From Kitasatospora sp. MMS16-BH015 (lineage in GTDB: Bacteria > Actinomycetota > Actinomycetes > Streptomycetales > Streptomycetaceae), in the NCBI RefSeq assembly GCF_002943525.1, contig NZ_CP025394.1, forward strand, positions 8,137,001-8,201,000: 64,000 nucleotides of DNA, given 5' to 3'. Within the stretch, counting starts at the first letter, position 1, and each line of letters begins with the position of its first letter. This document shows positions 1-8,125 of the stretch, one piece after another. Made by a program: the position numbers and the translations under genes. The notes under the pieces were generated by a model. That model worked only from the letters and a program-made list of their open reading frames with translations, searched no databases and was not told the DNA's origin.

Positions 1-122
1 ACGGCGAGCGTGACGCGAGGGGTCGTCGGCGGAGGATCCCTCCTGCCGGGTGCCCCGGCGCGGGGACGTCACGGTCGGCCCGTCCGCCCGGCCGCCAGAC
101 CTACGACGGCACCGGCTGCTCG

Positions 123-1028
123 TTACCGGTCGGCGCTGGTCGCGTTGGACCGGCGGCGGATCAGATAGAAGGCGCCCAGGCCGAGTGCGAGGGTGCCGCC
201 CGCGATGGCGGGGTCGGCCATCGGGACGGTCTGCCCCTGCGGGAGCACGGTCAGGCGGCTCGGGCCGCCGACGAGGGTGTAGGTGTTGTCGGACTGCAGG
301 CCGTTCACGAGGTAGACGTCGTAATCTCCCGGCGCGAGGGAGCCGGTGTCGATGCTCCGGGTGCCGCTGGCCGCAGTCGCCCAGTCCCAGGCGGTCCTGT
401 CGTAGCTGGAGGGCGTGCAGGTCTGGCCCTTGGGGACGGTGCAGATCCAGTTCCGGCTGTTGGCAGGGCTGGCGGTGTACTGCACGGACGTCGGCTTCGT
501 GCCTTGGACGATGACCGAGGTCGGGATGCTCACGGTGCCGGTCGGCGGTGTCACGGCCAGGGACGACGGGCCCGCCCAGACGGTGTAGCTGTTGTCGCTC
601 TGCAGTCCGTTGACCAGGTAGATGTCGTAGTTCCCGACCGGGAGCGTACTGGTGTCCAGGCTGGCCGTCCCGCTGGCCGAGCGCGCCCAGTTCCAGGCCG
701 TCCGGTTGTAGTTGGTCGAATTGCAGGGCTGGCCCTTCGGGACGAGACAGACCCAGGTGTTGGCGTCCGCGGGGTTCGCTGTGTACTGGACCGCCAACGA
801 GGGCGTGCCCTGCCCCTGGGAGGAGACCGCGGGGTTCAGGGTGCCGGTCCCGTTGAGGGCCGGGAGCAGGCCAGGCTGCACGGCGGCGTGCCGCCCCGGG
901 TGCGCGGTGGCCGGGGCGGCTGCCCCGGCCACCGGGGCCAGGAAGCCCAGCAGGAGTGTCGCCGAGGCCACCGAGGTGGCGGTGGCGGTGAGGACTCTCT
1001 TCGTTCGGCGAGTTGTGCGCAGGTGCAT
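123..1028 (-). CDS. Secreted repeat protein with C-terminal exosortase-like sorting tail
   Basis: The product is 301 aa. It has an N-terminal signal peptide (basic start, hydrophobic run, Ala-rich cleavage region near residues 15-42) and two homologous repeats of about 100 residues, each containing W(V/I)C.VPKGQ, RTAW.WA and YLVNGLQSDN. The tail reads VPMADP, then a hydrophobic stretch, then IRRRS close to the end. That tripartite tail (short motif, membrane helix, arginines) is the layout of sortase and exosortase substrates, but there is no LPxTG. The gene lies 56 bp downstream of the exosortase gene, last in the same-strand run, so it is inferred to be a dedicated substrate. The ATG at 1028 is chosen because the signal peptide follows it directly, although the open frame continues upstream. 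The repeat domain is not recognised and could be an Ig-like or adhesin module. Confidence 0.75.
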   Translation of the reverse strand: MHLRTTRRTKRVLTATATSVASATLLLGFLAPVAGAAAPATAHPGRHAAVQPGLLPALNGTGTLNPAVSSQGQGTPSLAVQYTANPADANTWVCLVPKGQPCNSTNYNRTAWNWARSASGTASLDTSTLPVGNYDIYLVNGLQSDNSYTVWAGPSSLAVTPPTGTVSIPTSVIVQGTKPTSVQYTASPANSRNWICTVPKGQTCTPSSYDRTAWDWATAASGTRSIDTGSLAPGDYDVYLVNGLQSDNTYTLVGGPSRLTVLPQGQTVPMADPAIAGGTLALGLGAFYLIRRRSNATSADR

Positions 1029-1084
1029 GGTTCCTTCTCGGGTCGGGGCCTGAACGGCTGCAGGAGGAGGGGTGTGTCGGATGG

Positions 1085-1639
1085 TCACGGGCGGTTCGTG
1101 CCGCGGGGGGTGAGCCGGCGGCCGCGGGAGAGGCAGTGGAGGTAGGCGGCTACCGCGACGGCACAGGCGGCGATGGTGACGAAGGTGCCGGCCCAGGCGT
1201 GAGCGGTGTGGAAGGGCCCGTCGAAGCCCCAGCGGGAGCAGACGAGAGCGAGCCCGGTGATGCGGGCGAGGTTGCAGACCGCGAACACGGCGGTGGCGGA
1301 GCCGAGAGCCATCAGCGGCGCCCACGGGCGCATGGGACGCAGGATCAGCAGCACGACGGTGGGGGCGCACAGGGCGGGGAGGATGAGGCCGAGGCTGCAG
1401 GAGGGGGCGACGTGGAGGGCCACCCAGTGGTCGGGGGCCGGGCTGACGTAGAGGTTGGCGTAGGCGGGTGAGGCGATGGCGCGCCGGCCGAACAGACTCG
1501 TGAGCGCGGTGACGGCGATGCCGGCCTCCAGGCCCCGCAGCACGGCCTGGTGGGCGACGCCGGCGATGCCCAGGGCGGCGACCGCGACGGCCAGCGGTAG
1601 CCGGACGAGCGCGTACCCGGCCCAGGCGCGGATGCTCAC
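1085..1639 (-). CDS. Exosortase/archaeosortase-family transpeptidase
   Basis: This 184-aa multipass membrane protein carries the three residues expected of the exosortase/archaeosortase family in the right order: Cys81 in APSCSLG at the start of a helix, Arg126 in NLARITG, and His147 in HAWAG, each at a membrane boundary. Known family members cleave a C-terminal membrane-anchored tripartite signal and transfer the protein to another anchor. The start overlaps the stop of the glycosyltransferase gene by 4 nt (ATGA), so the two are probably translationally coupled. At 184 aa it is short compared with proteobacterial EpsH-type enzymes and consists of little more than the catalytic core. Likely substrates in the window are the proteins at 123-1028 and 8126-8662. 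The family call is fairly secure; the substrate assignment is inference. Confidence 0.82.
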   Translation of the reverse strand: MSIRAWAGYALVRLPLAVAVAALGIAGVAHQAVLRGLEAGIAVTALTSLFGRRAIASPAYANLYVSPAPDHWVALHVAPSCSLGLILPALCAPTVVLLILRPMRPWAPLMALGSATAVFAVCNLARITGLALVCSRWGFDGPFHTAHAWAGTFVTIAACAVAVAAYLHCLSRGRRLTPRGTNRP

Positions 1640-3003
1640 GCGGTCTCCTTCCGGCCGGCGGGTCGGCCGGCGCCGTGCTGGGCGGGGAGCGGGACGGCGG
1701 TGAGTGCCCGCTCGCTGACGCGGGCGGTCTTGGCCCAGCCCGTCCGGCCGCGCAGCATCCGCAGGGTGGCGCGCCAGCAGGCGGTGTAGGCGATGTAGTT
1801 CGCCGGGATGAGCAGGTGTCCGAGGACGAGCGCGGTGATCGGGTTGACGGTGCGGTCACGGCGCCGGTAGAGGAAGGCGGTGGCCAGGTTGGGGGAGAAG
1901 GACAGGCAGTACCAGAGGGCGAGGCTCTGGAGGTGGGCCCCGGGTTCGAGCGCGATCGTGCTCCAGCCGCCGTGCTCCCCCATGGACACCACCACGGCGG
2001 CGAGGCTGAGGTGGAAGACCACGGACCACGGCAGGACGAGGAGCCAGGGCACCAGGAGGTAGAGGAGCAGTTCCAGGGAGGCCGCGTGGCCGATCCGGGG
2101 GGAGGTCCAGATGCGGGGTGCGTGCCGCATCGCGGTCATGTGGCCCTGGAACCAGCGGGTGCGCTGGCGGACCAAGGCCCGCAGGGAGGTGAGGGCCTGC
2201 TGGTCGACGTGGGCGTGGGGGGTGGTGGTGAGGCGCCACCCGGCGATGGCGAGTTCCAGGGCGAGCTCGAGGTCTTCGGTCAGGGCGGCGGCCCAGGGCC
2301 GCTCGCCGACGCTGCGCAGCGCGCTGAGCCGGGTGAACTGGCCGTTGCCGCCGAGGCTGACGGTGCCCGTGCGGACCCGGCCGAACTGGGAGATGCCGGA
2401 GAGCGCCCAGAACTCGACGTCCTGGATGCGGGTGAGCCAGGTGGTGCGGTTGCGGATGCGGACCGCGAGCTGGACGCCGCCCACGCGGGGGTCTTCGAAC
2501 AGGGGCAGGACGGCGTCGAGCGCGCCGTCGGAGAGGCGGCCGTCGGCGTCCATCACGCAGACCACGACCTGGTCGGGGTCCAGGGCGCGCCGGCGGACGT
2601 CCTGTTCGATCAGGTGGTATCCGGCGTTCAGGGCCGGGCCCTTGCCCTGACGCGCCTGCGGCAGATCGCGGCGGTGGACGGTGAGCCGCCCGCCGGCTCC
2701 GGCCAGGGTGGCGGCTTCACGGGCGCGGGCGCCGGTGCCGTCGTCGCTGGCGTCGTCCACCACGATCACCCGGGCGCGGGGGTCGGCGAGGGCGCCGCGG
2801 ACGGTGGCGGCGATCACCTGCTCCTCGTTGAGGCAGGGGATGAGCACGTAGACCGCCTGCGGGGTCTCGCCCGTCTCGGCTGCGGTGCCGGGTGGCGTCT
2901 TGGTGGCGCGGGCCCAGTACCAGAGGCCGGAGGCGGTCATGGCGAGGAAGTACGCCAGACCCAGACCGACGAGCAGGAGCTGGATCGAGCTGAGGACGAT
3001 CAT
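1636..3003 (-). CDS. Processive family 2 glycosyltransferase (membrane)
   Basis: 455 aa. An N-terminal membrane helix (residues about 3-28) precedes a GT-A domain with VLIPCLNE (53-60), VVDDASDDGT (81-90), the nucleotide-sugar-binding DAD (152-154), the TED base region (242-244) and Q(R)TRW (280-284). Several C-terminal membrane helices follow. This is the cellulose/poly-N-acetylglucosamine synthase type layout, so the enzyme probably polymerises or transfers a sugar from a nucleotide sugar at the membrane. It sits between the 48-aa LADTG peptide and the exosortase with a 4-nt overlap to the latter, and a UDP-GlcNAc 2-epimerase lies upstream on the same strand. A role in making a surface glycan linked to exosortase sorting is therefore inferred. 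The actual sugar cannot be read from the sequence. Confidence 0.85.
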   Translation of the reverse strand: MIVLSSIQLLLVGLGLAYFLAMTASGLWYWARATKTPPGTAAETGETPQAVYVLIPCLNEEQVIAATVRGALADPRARVIVVDDASDDGTGARAREAATLAGAGGRLTVHRRDLPQARQGKGPALNAGYHLIEQDVRRRALDPDQVVVCVMDADGRLSDGALDAVLPLFEDPRVGGVQLAVRIRNRTTWLTRIQDVEFWALSGISQFGRVRTGTVSLGGNGQFTRLSALRSVGERPWAAALTEDLELALELAIAGWRLTTTPHAHVDQQALTSLRALVRQRTRWFQGHMTAMRHAPRIWTSPRIGHAASLELLLYLLVPWLLVLPWSVVFHLSLAAVVVSMGEHGGWSTIALEPGAHLQSLALWYCLSFSPNLATAFLYRRRDRTVNPITALVLGHLLIPANYIAYTACWRATLRMLRGRTGWAKTARVSERALTAVPLPAQHGAGRPAGRKETA

Positions 3004-3018
3004 GCCTGGGCCGCCGGT

Positions 3019-3165
3019 TCAGCCGCGGTCGGTGCGGCGCTGCACGCACACCCGCAGCAGTACCACGCCGGCCAGCAGCAGCAGGACGGAGGCGACCGCC
3101 ACCGGGATCATGACGATCCCGGTGTCCGCGAGCGGGCCGGGCATGGGGGTGGGAAACGGGTACAT
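3019..3165 (-). CDS. 48-aa membrane peptide consisting of a LADTG sorting signal
   Basis: The start ATG at 3165 is preceded by GGAG with a 7-nt spacer. The product is 48 aa: a short Pro-rich lead, PLADTG at residues 11-16, a hydrophobic helix (about 17-38) and a basic end (RVCVQRRTDRG). LAxTG is the recognition motif of class E sortases in streptomycetes, so this looks like a complete cell-wall sorting signal with almost no mature protein in front of it. There is no separate signal peptide. It is first in the same-strand run, 15 nt before the GT2 gene. It could be a regulatory or scaffold micro-membrane protein, a sortase decoy, or simply a small membrane protein whose LADTG is coincidental. 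The frame stays open upstream to 3306, but that extension is Arg/Pro-rich and has no comparable ribosome site. Confidence 0.6.
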   Translation of the reverse strand: MYPFPTPMPGPLADTGIVMIPVAVASVLLLLAGVVLLRVCVQRRTDRG

Positions 3166-3418
3166 CGGATCGCTCCACGTCAGTCGGGGCCGGGCAGCCC
3201 CGGCGGGAGCGCCAGGGCAGCGGTAGGTCGTACTCCCGGAGCGTGAAGGGCAGGGCCCCAGTCCGGGGACGCCGGTCCGTGCATCGGAGGTGACCGACAG
3301 GTCCACGCCGGTGGTCGTCCGGCACGTGCGATCACCGCCGGGGTACGGGCCGTCAGCTGAACACCCCCGCGGCTGGCACGGCGCCGCTACGGGCCCTGCC
3401 AGCCGCCGGCTGTCCGGT

Positions 3419-3868
3419 TCAGCTGAGAATCACCGTCTGGGAGTCCATCGCGACGGGGTTGGTGTCGAAGATGAGTTCCTCGGGGGTGTTGGCGTTACCG
3501 AGCACGATGTTGATCAGGGCCGTGTCGCCGGACTGGACGGGGCCGGCGGCATCGGGCGCGACGTGCACCGTCGCGTTGCCGGGGTGCACTTGGTTGTCAC
3601 AGGTCAGCCAGGGCGTGTTGCCGACGAAGAAGGTCCCCGCCTTCCCGGCGGTGGTCTCCTCGACGGTGACCAGGTACGCCGTCGCGTGGCCCGGGGAGCA
3701 GATGTAGCCGAAGGAGACGTCCACGGTGTCGGGGGCGTTGCCCGGGCTGGCCGAGATGATGCGGACGGAGTCCCCGGCGGCGTGGGCGGGGGAGGCGAAG
3801 AGCAGCGTGGGCAGCAGGGCGGCGGTGGCGATCGCCGCCGGCTTGGCCAGCCGTGCAGACAGACGCAT
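3419..3868 (-). CDS. Small secreted protein, function unknown
   Basis: 149 aa, ATG at 3868 with an AGAGGA-like ribosome site. A classic signal peptide (basic MRLSARLAKP start, Ala/Leu core, cleavage near PAHAAG, residue about 31) is followed by a beta-rich domain of about 115 residues with two cysteines (in YICSPG and LTCDN) that could form one disulfide. There is no membrane anchor or sorting signal, so the protein should be released or held by partners. Its position upstream of the exosortase operon and downstream of wecB suggests a role at the envelope. The family was not recognised. Confidence 0.7.
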   Translation of the reverse strand: MRLSARLAKPAAIATAALLPTLLFASPAHAAGDSVRIISASPGNAPDTVDVSFGYICSPGHATAYLVTVEETTAGKAGTFFVGNTPWLTCDNQVHPGNATVHVAPDAAGPVQSGDTALINIVLGNANTPEELIFDTNPVAMDSQTVILS

Positions 3869-3942
3869 GGAATTTCCTCTCAGACAGGACGAAACCCGGG
3901 GACTTCCCAGTTTCGGATGGGGTGCGGTGAGGTGAGGTGCTG

Positions 3943-4344
3943 TCACGGCGCTGGGGTGCCGTCGGTGGTCTCGGCGAGAGCGATCCACTCGGGCGCCTCC
4001 ATGCCGGAGAACCTGTGCCAGGCGAGGCAGTAGGACCGGGAGCGGTGGCCCAGGTCCGCCCAGACCAGGCGGAGGTCGAAGCCCTCGGGGTCGGTGAACA
4101 GCGTCTCGAGGAAGCCCACGGCCACCGCCGCGCTCTCCAGGCCGCTGCCGGAGCGCAGCACTCCTTCGAGGGCGCCGAGGATCCGTGCTCGTTGCTCCGG
4201 GGCGAGCCGTTCCGCGTTCCGGGCGAACGACCGGCCGAAGTCGGCGAGTCGGATGACGAGGGGGCGGCCGTCCTCGGGCAGGTCCAAGGCCGGGTCGACG
4301 GCCCGGATGGTGTGCCACCAGTCGGTTGCCGCGATGGTGCTCAC
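3943..4344 (-). CDS. Hypothetical cytosolic protein
   Basis: 133 aa from the GTG at 4344, which has GGGA eight nucleotides upstream; a GTG at 4362 would add six residues (STGPI region). The product is a soluble alpha/beta protein starting ATDWWHTIRAVDPAL, with aromatic-rich segments LVWADLGHRSRSYCLAWHRF and no signal peptide or membrane segment. It shares strand and close spacing (about 30 nt) with wecB upstream. No family was recognised; the size and the mix of acidic and aromatic motifs are reminiscent of immunity or SMI1-like proteins, but this is only an impression. Confidence 0.6.
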   Translation of the reverse strand: MSTIAATDWWHTIRAVDPALDLPEDGRPLVIRLADFGRSFARNAERLAPEQRARILGALEGVLRSGSGLESAAVAVGFLETLFTDPEGFDLRLVWADLGHRSRSYCLAWHRFSGMEAPEWIALAETTDGTPAP

Positions 4345-4375
4345 GATGGGTCCCGTGCTCACCAGGTCCGTGCCG

Positions 4376-5470
4376 TCAGACGAGGTAGCCGCGGGCGAGC
4401 GCGGCGATGCGGCTGGAGGCGAGCCCGTCGCCGTAGGGGCTGGGGGTGGCCATCAGGCGGCTCTTCAGGTCGATGTCGGCCAGCAGCGTCTCGGCAGTCC
4501 GGGAGATCGCCGGGCCGGGCTGGACGAGGTGCGCGAAGCCGGCGGTGATCGACTCGGGGCGCTCGGTGGAGTTCCGCACCACGATCAGCGGCTTCTTGAG
4601 GACGGTGGTCTCCTCCTGGAGGCCGCCGGAGTCGGAGATCAGCAGCCGGGCCGAGCTGGCCAGGGCGAGGTAGGTGCGGTGGTCCAGCGGGCCGCTCGGG
4701 CTGAGCCGGTCGAAGTCGGCCTGCAGGCCGTGGCGGACGGCGGCGGCCCGGGTGCGCGGGTGGGCCGCGAACAGGACGGGCAGCGGCAGCTTGGCGAACT
4801 GGGTGAGGATCGCGGCCAGGCGCTCGGGATCGTCGGTGTTCTCCGGACGGTGGATGGTCGCGAGGACGTACTGGTCGGCCTCCAGGCCGTACTGGGTCAG
4901 TAGCGCGGTCCGCTCGTCCGAGCCGGGCGTGGCGGCCCAGGTAGCCTCGACGATGGTGTTGCCGGTCAGCATGATCCGGTTGGGGTCGACGCCCTCGGCC
5001 ATCAGGTTCTGCCCGTCCTGGCGGGTCGGGGCGCAGTGCCAGTCGGCGAGCACTCCGACCAGCATCCGGTTGATCTCCTCGGGCATCGCGCGGTCGCGGG
5101 AGCGCAGACCGGCCTCGACGTGGATCACCGGGATCCCGGCGAAGTGCGCGGCCTGGGCGCCGGCTGCGGCGGTGTTGGTGTCGCCCTGAACGATCACCGC
5201 GGCGGGCGGCTGGTGCGCGAAGTGCGTGCCGAGCCCCTCGATGATCCGGGCGAACTGCCGGGACCTGTTCTGGGCGCCGACCCCGTCGAGGACGAGCTCG
5301 GGCTTCGGCAGGCCGTTCAGGAAGGTGCCGGACATGTCGTGGTCGTAGTGCTGGCCGGTGTTGACCAGGTAGCCGCGGTCTCCCAACTCCCGCACGATGT
5401 GCGCGACTTTGACGATCTCGGGCCGGGTGCCGACGACCACGGCGATGCGGGGGGAGCAGTGAGCGGCCAT
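4376..5470 (-). CDS. wecB: UDP-N-acetylglucosamine 2-epimerase (non-hydrolysing)
   Basis: 364 aa, ATG at 5470 with AAGGAAGG upstream. It interconverts UDP-GlcNAc and UDP-ManNAc in the cytosol. Diagnostic stretches appear in order: VVVGTRPEIVK near the N-terminus, TGQHYDHDMSG, VQGDTNTAAAGA, HVEAGLRSRD, MPEEINR, TIHRPENTDD, and SDSGGLQEE followed by NSTERPES. These cover the substrate and allosteric sites of the family and its Rossmann-like GT-B fold, and the length is normal. It lies on the same strand upstream of the GT2/exosortase genes, so it may supply a ManNAc donor for a surface polymer. That link is inferred from position only. Confidence 0.93.
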   Translation of the reverse strand: MAAHCSPRIAVVVGTRPEIVKVAHIVRELGDRGYLVNTGQHYDHDMSGTFLNGLPKPELVLDGVGAQNRSRQFARIIEGLGTHFAHQPPAAVIVQGDTNTAAAGAQAAHFAGIPVIHVEAGLRSRDRAMPEEINRMLVGVLADWHCAPTRQDGQNLMAEGVDPNRIMLTGNTIVEATWAATPGSDERTALLTQYGLEADQYVLATIHRPENTDDPERLAAILTQFAKLPLPVLFAAHPRTRAAAVRHGLQADFDRLSPSGPLDHRTYLALASSARLLISDSGGLQEETTVLKKPLIVVRNSTERPESITAGFAHLVQPGPAISRTAETLLADIDLKSRLMATPSPYGDGLASSRIAALARGYLV

Positions 5471-5640
5471 CGAGGGCCTTCCTTTCGGTGTGGTACCAGA
5501 CGAGAGCCCGCAGGGCTCGGTGAGGTGTACGAACCAAAGGTGGTCGCGACTGCGGCCGGGAGCTTCACAGCGTCCCGGCCGCAGTTCGGGTGAGCGCCGA
5601 GCGTCAGGGCGCTCGGGTGGAGCCGGGGATCAGCGAGGCG

Positions 5641-8073
5641 TCAGCCCCGGCCGTCGATCCCCTTGGTGACGATGGAGCGGAACTGCTCCGGGGTGAGCGC
5701 ACCACCGGTGGCCGGCGTCTGGAACTCGATCGACGACTTGGCCTGGTGCTTGTCACCGCCCTCGGCGGAGCGGGTGGCCGGCGGCCACGCGACGACCGAG
5801 CCCTGCTTGGTGAAGACCAGCGTGGACTGGTCCACACCGGCGGGCAGGCCCGTCCAACCCTCCTCGGGCGACATGGTCATCTCGAGGCGGTACTTCGTGT
5901 TGGGCTTCACCCAGAAGTTCCACTGGCCCTGGGCGTCGGTCCAGGTCTCCTCGATCGGGTTGTCGTCCTTGTCGTAGAGGACGAGGTGCACCTTGCCGAG
6001 CGGCGGCTCGGAGGGCTGCTGGATGCCGTCCCGGTTGGTGTCGAACCAGACCCGGTTGCCGATCTGGATCGGCATCTCCTGCCCGGGGGTCCTGGTCTGC
6101 ATCAGCGCCAGGTCGCCCATGCCGTTGGCCTTGCCGAAGCTCTTGTTCCACCAGTCGGGGGAGGGGAACGGCTGGTAGGACTCGCGCGTGGTGCCGCCGC
6201 CGGACTTGCCGGTGGTGTAGTCGAACCAGCGGACACCGTTGGTGTAGGTGTTGTCGATCGGGTCGATCGCGGTGGTCACGACGCGGTTGGTCACCTTGTC
6301 GAAGGCCAGGCCGCCGGTCGGGACCATCGAGTGCCAGGTCACGCCCGTGGTGCTGAAGAAGCTGTCCGTGCTGGCGTCGCGGCCCTGCTGGTACCCGGTG
6401 GGCGATTTGGTGACGGTGCCCGGGCAGGCCGGGTTGGAGCCGTCGTCCCACACGTAGGTGCCGTTGACCAGGCAGACCTTGCGCAGGTCGCCCGCCGTGC
6501 CACCGGCGCTGCGGGCCTGGCCGTACCCCTGGTCGATCGGGCCGTAGTCGGCGTAGCCGACCTGGTCACCGAAGCGGTCGCGGAAGGCCAGGATCATGTT
6601 GCCGGTGTCGTCGAACTCGATGTCCGACAGGATCGGCTGGGGGTAGGTGCTGTACCCACCGGCGTTGTACCACTGGTTGTTGCCGTCCGGCAGCCAGGGG
6701 TTCCAGCGGCGGTTGACCACGGAGTCGACCAGGAACGCGGCCTTGGGGCGCTTGAAGTCCAGCGACTGGGTGAAGACCGGGGCCTGCTCGAACTGCTTGG
6801 TGGCCGGGTCGTAGCGGAGCACGAAGGCCTTCAGCGCGGCGTTCGCGGCATCGCTCGGGGGCGTGGTCCGGGTGCTGGTGTTCAGCGACTCGCCGGTGCA
6901 GACGCCACCGACGTAGACCTTGCCGTTGAACTCTCCGAGACCCCAGGGCCGCCAGTCGGACTCGGTGGGGCACTGGTTGGGGATCGCCACGGTGGCGGAG
7001 GGCGAGGCCGGGGTGTACGCGGGCGGCGCTCCGGTGAAGGGGCCCTTGGGCACCCCGGAGACGTCGATCGTGTTCAGCTCCTTGGTGTTGAGGTTCACCG
7101 CGTAGAGCGTCTTCTGGTCCTCGGAGAGCTCGATGTCGCCGATCGCCTCCTTGCTGGTGCGGTTCCAGACCGCCATCGAGTCCCGGTAGTAGGGGAACTG
7201 CACGTCACCGGCGACCGGCTCCCGGTGCTTGGTGGAGCCCGCGTTCGGCACGTTCGCAATCTGGAAGGACTGCTTGCTCGACGGGTCGGTCGCGTAGATG
7301 GCGCCCGAGCCACCCGGGCCGTAGTAGGTCGAGCGGCGCAGGAAGGCGCTGGAGAAGTACAGCTTCTTGGAGTCGTTCCACTCCATGCCCCAGAGGGCGC
7401 CGACCTCCGGCGTCTTGGCGAGCACGTTCGGCGAGGTCTCGTTGCCGAAGGTGTTCACGTTCCAGTCGATCAACGCCGGCTTGGTCGGGTCCATCTTGCC
7501 GTCGGCGCCGGCCCAGGCGGCGAGGTAGGTCGGGGTGGCGAGCCGGGTGGCCGCCTGGACCTTCCCGTTGCCGTCCGTGTCGAGGTTGACCACGCCCATG
7601 GTGAGGTCGGCGTTCTTGCCGCCGGAGACGTTGACGAACTCCACGGAGGTGGCCAGCGGCGTGCCGTTCTGGTCGCCCGACGGGTCGATGTCGGTCGTCT
7701 CCGGCAGCTTGCGCGGGCCGTAGGCCGGCGCGTACCACCACGGGGCCGGGGGCTTGAGCATCTCCACCCGGTACTTGCCGGTGGTCAGCGTGCCCAGGGC
7801 CGCGGCGTTGAAGGTCGCGACGCCGTTGGCGTCGGTGGTGCCGGTGACCTTGGTGTTGGTGTCGTCGGTGACCGTGATGGTCATCCCCGCCACGCCGGTC
7901 TTGTCCGACCGGTTCATCCCGGTGGAGTCGAAGTCGTGGACGACCTTGACGGTGATCGTGCCGTCACCGGCGGCGGCGTTCGCGGGAGCGACCAGCAGCG
8001 CGCCGGCGCTGGAGAGCAGGAGAACCAGGGCGCCGACCTGCGCCCGGGCTCTGGCCTTACGGGTGTTGCTCAC
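5641..8073 (-). CDS. Large secreted SdrD/Cna-B-type protein with central propeller-like region
   Basis: 810 aa, GTG at 8073 with GGGAG nine nucleotides upstream. A signal peptide (cleavage near PANAAAG, about residue 34) leads into a Cna-B/SdrD-like module (TITVKVVHDFDSTG...; roughly 37-135) that resembles a prealbumin-like fold. A long middle region (about 175-670) repeatedly mentions bound values and trajectories typical of a beta-propeller (ALWGMEWNDSKKLYF, WRPWGLGEFNGKVYVGG, LSDIEFDDTGNMIL). A second SdrD-B module (VWFDTNRDGIQQPSEPPLG, about 690-770) follows. No C-terminal helix or LPxTG is present, so it is secreted without its own anchor. It sits 52 nt downstream of the 178-aa protein at 8126-8662 and is probably co-transcribed with it. 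An adhesin or matrix role is inferred. Confidence 0.8.
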   Translation of the reverse strand: MSNTRKARARAQVGALVLLLSSAGALLVAPANAAAGDGTITVKVVHDFDSTGMNRSDKTGVAGMTITVTDDTNTKVTGTTDANGVATFNAAALGTLTTGKYRVEMLKPPAPWWYAPAYGPRKLPETTDIDPSGDQNGTPLATSVEFVNVSGGKNADLTMGVVNLDTDGNGKVQAATRLATPTYLAAWAGADGKMDPTKPALIDWNVNTFGNETSPNVLAKTPEVGALWGMEWNDSKKLYFSSAFLRRSTYYGPGGSGAIYATDPSSKQSFQIANVPNAGSTKHREPVAGDVQFPYYRDSMAVWNRTSKEAIGDIELSEDQKTLYAVNLNTKELNTIDVSGVPKGPFTGAPPAYTPASPSATVAIPNQCPTESDWRPWGLGEFNGKVYVGGVCTGESLNTSTRTTPPSDAANAALKAFVLRYDPATKQFEQAPVFTQSLDFKRPKAAFLVDSVVNRRWNPWLPDGNNQWYNAGGYSTYPQPILSDIEFDDTGNMILAFRDRFGDQVGYADYGPIDQGYGQARSAGGTAGDLRKVCLVNGTYVWDDGSNPACPGTVTKSPTGYQQGRDASTDSFFSTTGVTWHSMVPTGGLAFDKVTNRVVTTAIDPIDNTYTNGVRWFDYTTGKSGGGTTRESYQPFPSPDWWNKSFGKANGMGDLALMQTRTPGQEMPIQIGNRVWFDTNRDGIQQPSEPPLGKVHLVLYDKDDNPIEETWTDAQGQWNFWVKPNTKYRLEMTMSPEEGWTGLPAGVDQSTLVFTKQGSVVAWPPATRSAEGGDKHQAKSSIEFQTPATGGALTPEQFRSIVTKGIDGRG

Positions 8074-8125
8074 TGCGTTGATCTCCCAACGTCTGTCAGG
8101 TGTCCGGTGCTGGGCTTGACGGTGG

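Noticed and set aside
1..122. A possible gene fragment at the window start
   Set aside because: Only compositional open frames; no ribosome site or motif. It is left unannotated.
1029..1859. N-terminal extension of the protein at 123-1028 by about 277 residues
   Set aside because: The extension is Pro/Arg-rich, covers the exosortase gene in another frame and would bury the signal peptide internally.
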